From NCBI GenBank assembly GCA_017562135.1, contig QEYB01000282.1, positions 763,501-827,500 of the forward strand: a stretch of 64,000 nt of DNA. Reading direction: 5' to 3'. This document shows positions 62,487 through 64,000 of the stretch, piece after piece; within the stretch, counting starts at the first letter, position 1; each line of letters begins with the position of its first letter. The translations under genes were made by a program, and so were the position numbers. The notes under the pieces are model-generated. The model saw only the letters and a list, made by a program, of their open reading frames with translations, was not told the DNA's origin and searched no databases. Origin of the DNA: Dipylidium caninum (Eukaryota; Platyhelminthes; Cestoda; Cyclophyllidea; Dipylidiidae).

Positions 62487-64000
62487 TCAGCGAGACAGAG
62501 TAGAGTGACCAGCTCTTTCGCGCATCTTATCGAGTAGCGGGAGGAGCATGTCAAAGCGTGGTCGCTTGCCGGGATCCTCGTTCATGCAGAGGTCCAACAG
62601 GCGCACCATACGCACGTCCATGCTGGCCAAACGGGGGAGACGTAGGCTCTCCGTCGCTACCTACAATGTGTTGAGGTGATCACATCGTATGTACCATTCG
62701 CATTAACGGTCTGTTCGGGTTCTGGTATTTTGTGCATCCAGATGATCTCTAATTAAACTTAGAAAACTGGAAAAAGCATCTTCCTAAGGACCAACTTTTG
62801 CGTTAACTGGCAAAAATTCCGACCTTCAATCGGCTGAAACTAGCTCGCTGTCAACGATAGACATCATCAATCACAGGCGGATAATCGTTCGTCTTTTGGT
62901 CACGGAATACGCAAGAAATTATGGCAGTATGAGTAAATGATGCTGAAATAGCTTGTGAATCACCTCCCCATTTGTGGGTAGCTATTGAGGAATATGGATG
63001 TGATTGCACAATGGCTAACGCTATTTGCACTTCAAATAGCCAGGAAGACGACCAAATATATATTTCAAAATGACCGCCTCCCAAAAGGCTTTATTGAAGT
63101 ATGCAAGCAAGGATGTTGCAACGCAGAAGTAGATGAGCAAGAGAGCGAAAATAGACCGGAAGAAAATATCTAAGTAAAGGAGGGGATACGCCATGGAAGA
63201 AGAGTTTGTCAATAATAACCGATTTCATATAAAATATTCGCAAAAGCCTGGTTTAAATATAAAGGCGGTAAATCGAGACTACATGTTCACATTAGCTCTT
63301 CTGTTACCTTCATCCGAAATCTTAACAATTCAGTCATCACAGCATGCCTTGACACAACTAGTTCTCCAAGTTAGTTTCGGTTTACCCGTCGAGGGTGTCA
63401 CTTTCACTAATTAACATATTATGGAGAGGCATTGTTTATTCTGAGATTGGTTACGTTCACCTAACGCATTTCGTTTATTTCGCCTAATTGTGATGCAACT
63501 ATGAAAAATATTAACTAATTTTACAAATTACTACGTTGTCGATCACGTATTTTCCTTGTCTGTGACAAATTTAGGCCGGTTGACATTTCAATTAAGTCTC
63601 GAATCAGTCATCAACGTTGAGTGGCGAGGTTAAGGTATTTCTCGGCCGACTAACCTGCATCCCAATGACCATTGGGTCGAGGCCTTCAAAAGGCTCCATA
63701 CGAGTGATAAGCTCCCACAAAATAACTCCAAAACTCCACATATCCGAGGCCTGTAGGTTAATGTCTTGTGGTCTTTTCTGAAGGGCTGCAAAAACCACAA
63801 TAGCAACAATGACCAGCTGTCATTCGGCAGAATTTCTTAAAATTGATAGTAAGTATACCCTCGGGAGACATCCAGGCTGGATTGTATTCCCTAGCTTTTT
63901 CGTGGAAGGAGAACTTGTAGTCGGCCATGTCGAGTCTCGCTGTTAGCATCTCGTCTTCTGGCGTGTCCTCGTCAACGGGGTTGCCAATCTTGGCCACATC
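62487..64000 (-). CDS. ILK: Integrin-linked kinase, C-terminal exons (partial)
   Basis: ILK is the pseudokinase scaffold of the ILK-PINCH-parvin complex at integrin adhesions. Three exons are in the window: 64000-63859 (5' end cut by the edge), 63785-63655 and 62660-62487, joined in phase and giving the last ~149 residues. Diagnostic stretches are ARLDMADYKFSF (human ILK ARISMADVKFSF, where DVK replaces the kinase DFG), YNPAWMSPEALQKRPQD, ASDMWSFGVILWELITRMEP, PMVIGMQVA, and LLDLCMNEDPGKRPRFDMLL followed by LLDKMRE. The tail runs about 9 residues past the human end. The N-terminal ankyrin repeats and the rest of the pseudokinase domain lie beyond the right edge. The last intron is 994 nt, the previous one 73. 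Confidence 0.94.

Overview
This is a eukaryotic window, almost certainly from a parasitic flatworm and more likely a tapeworm than a fluke, though the sequence alone does not settle this. The evidence is the gene style: animal proteins (CRMP/dihydropyrimidinase, CDC7, DEPDC5, eEF1B-beta, ILK) split by GT-AG introns of only 30-43 nt near the 5' ends, next to introns of up to about 15 kb. There are no operons, CRISPR arrays, or rRNA or tRNA genes that I could recognise.

Layout. 1-1691: no assignable gene apart from a possible exon at the left edge. 1692-3858 (-): ten-exon CRMP/dihydropyrimidinase-type protein. 3859-4921: divergent intergenic region. 4922-6561 (+): six-exon CDC7 kinase. 6648-60622 (-): one very large gene, DEPDC5/Iml1 of the GATOR1 complex, which accounts for nearly all of the 54 kb between CDC7 and the right-hand cluster; I can place 36-39 exons. 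Nested in its introns are an intronless leucine-rich-repeat receptor-like gene (32928-35147, -) and two nearly identical copies, in opposite orientation, of an unrecognised composite repeat (20150-21893 and 44395-45395). 60623-61358: shared upstream region. 61359-62176 (+): four-exon eEF1B-beta. 62487-64000 (-): the C-terminal exons of integrin-linked kinase, running off the right edge.

The genes are unrelated housekeeping or signalling functions: pyrimidine catabolism or neuronal CRMP function, replication initiation, amino-acid/TORC1 signalling, translation elongation and focal adhesion. They share compact spacing: divergent pairs with 0.7-1.1 kb between start codons, and convergent pairs whose 3' ends nearly touch (CDC7/DEPDC5) or share a poly(A) region (eEF1B/ILK).

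Exons were assembled by eye from frame, splice-site and phase continuity plus remembered family sequence. Boundaries marked uncertain are real weak points. I did not find a convincing new multi-gene system; the most unusual items are the young inverted repeat pair, the micro-introns, the CRMP/dihydropyrimidinase hybrid and the gene nested in DEPDC5.
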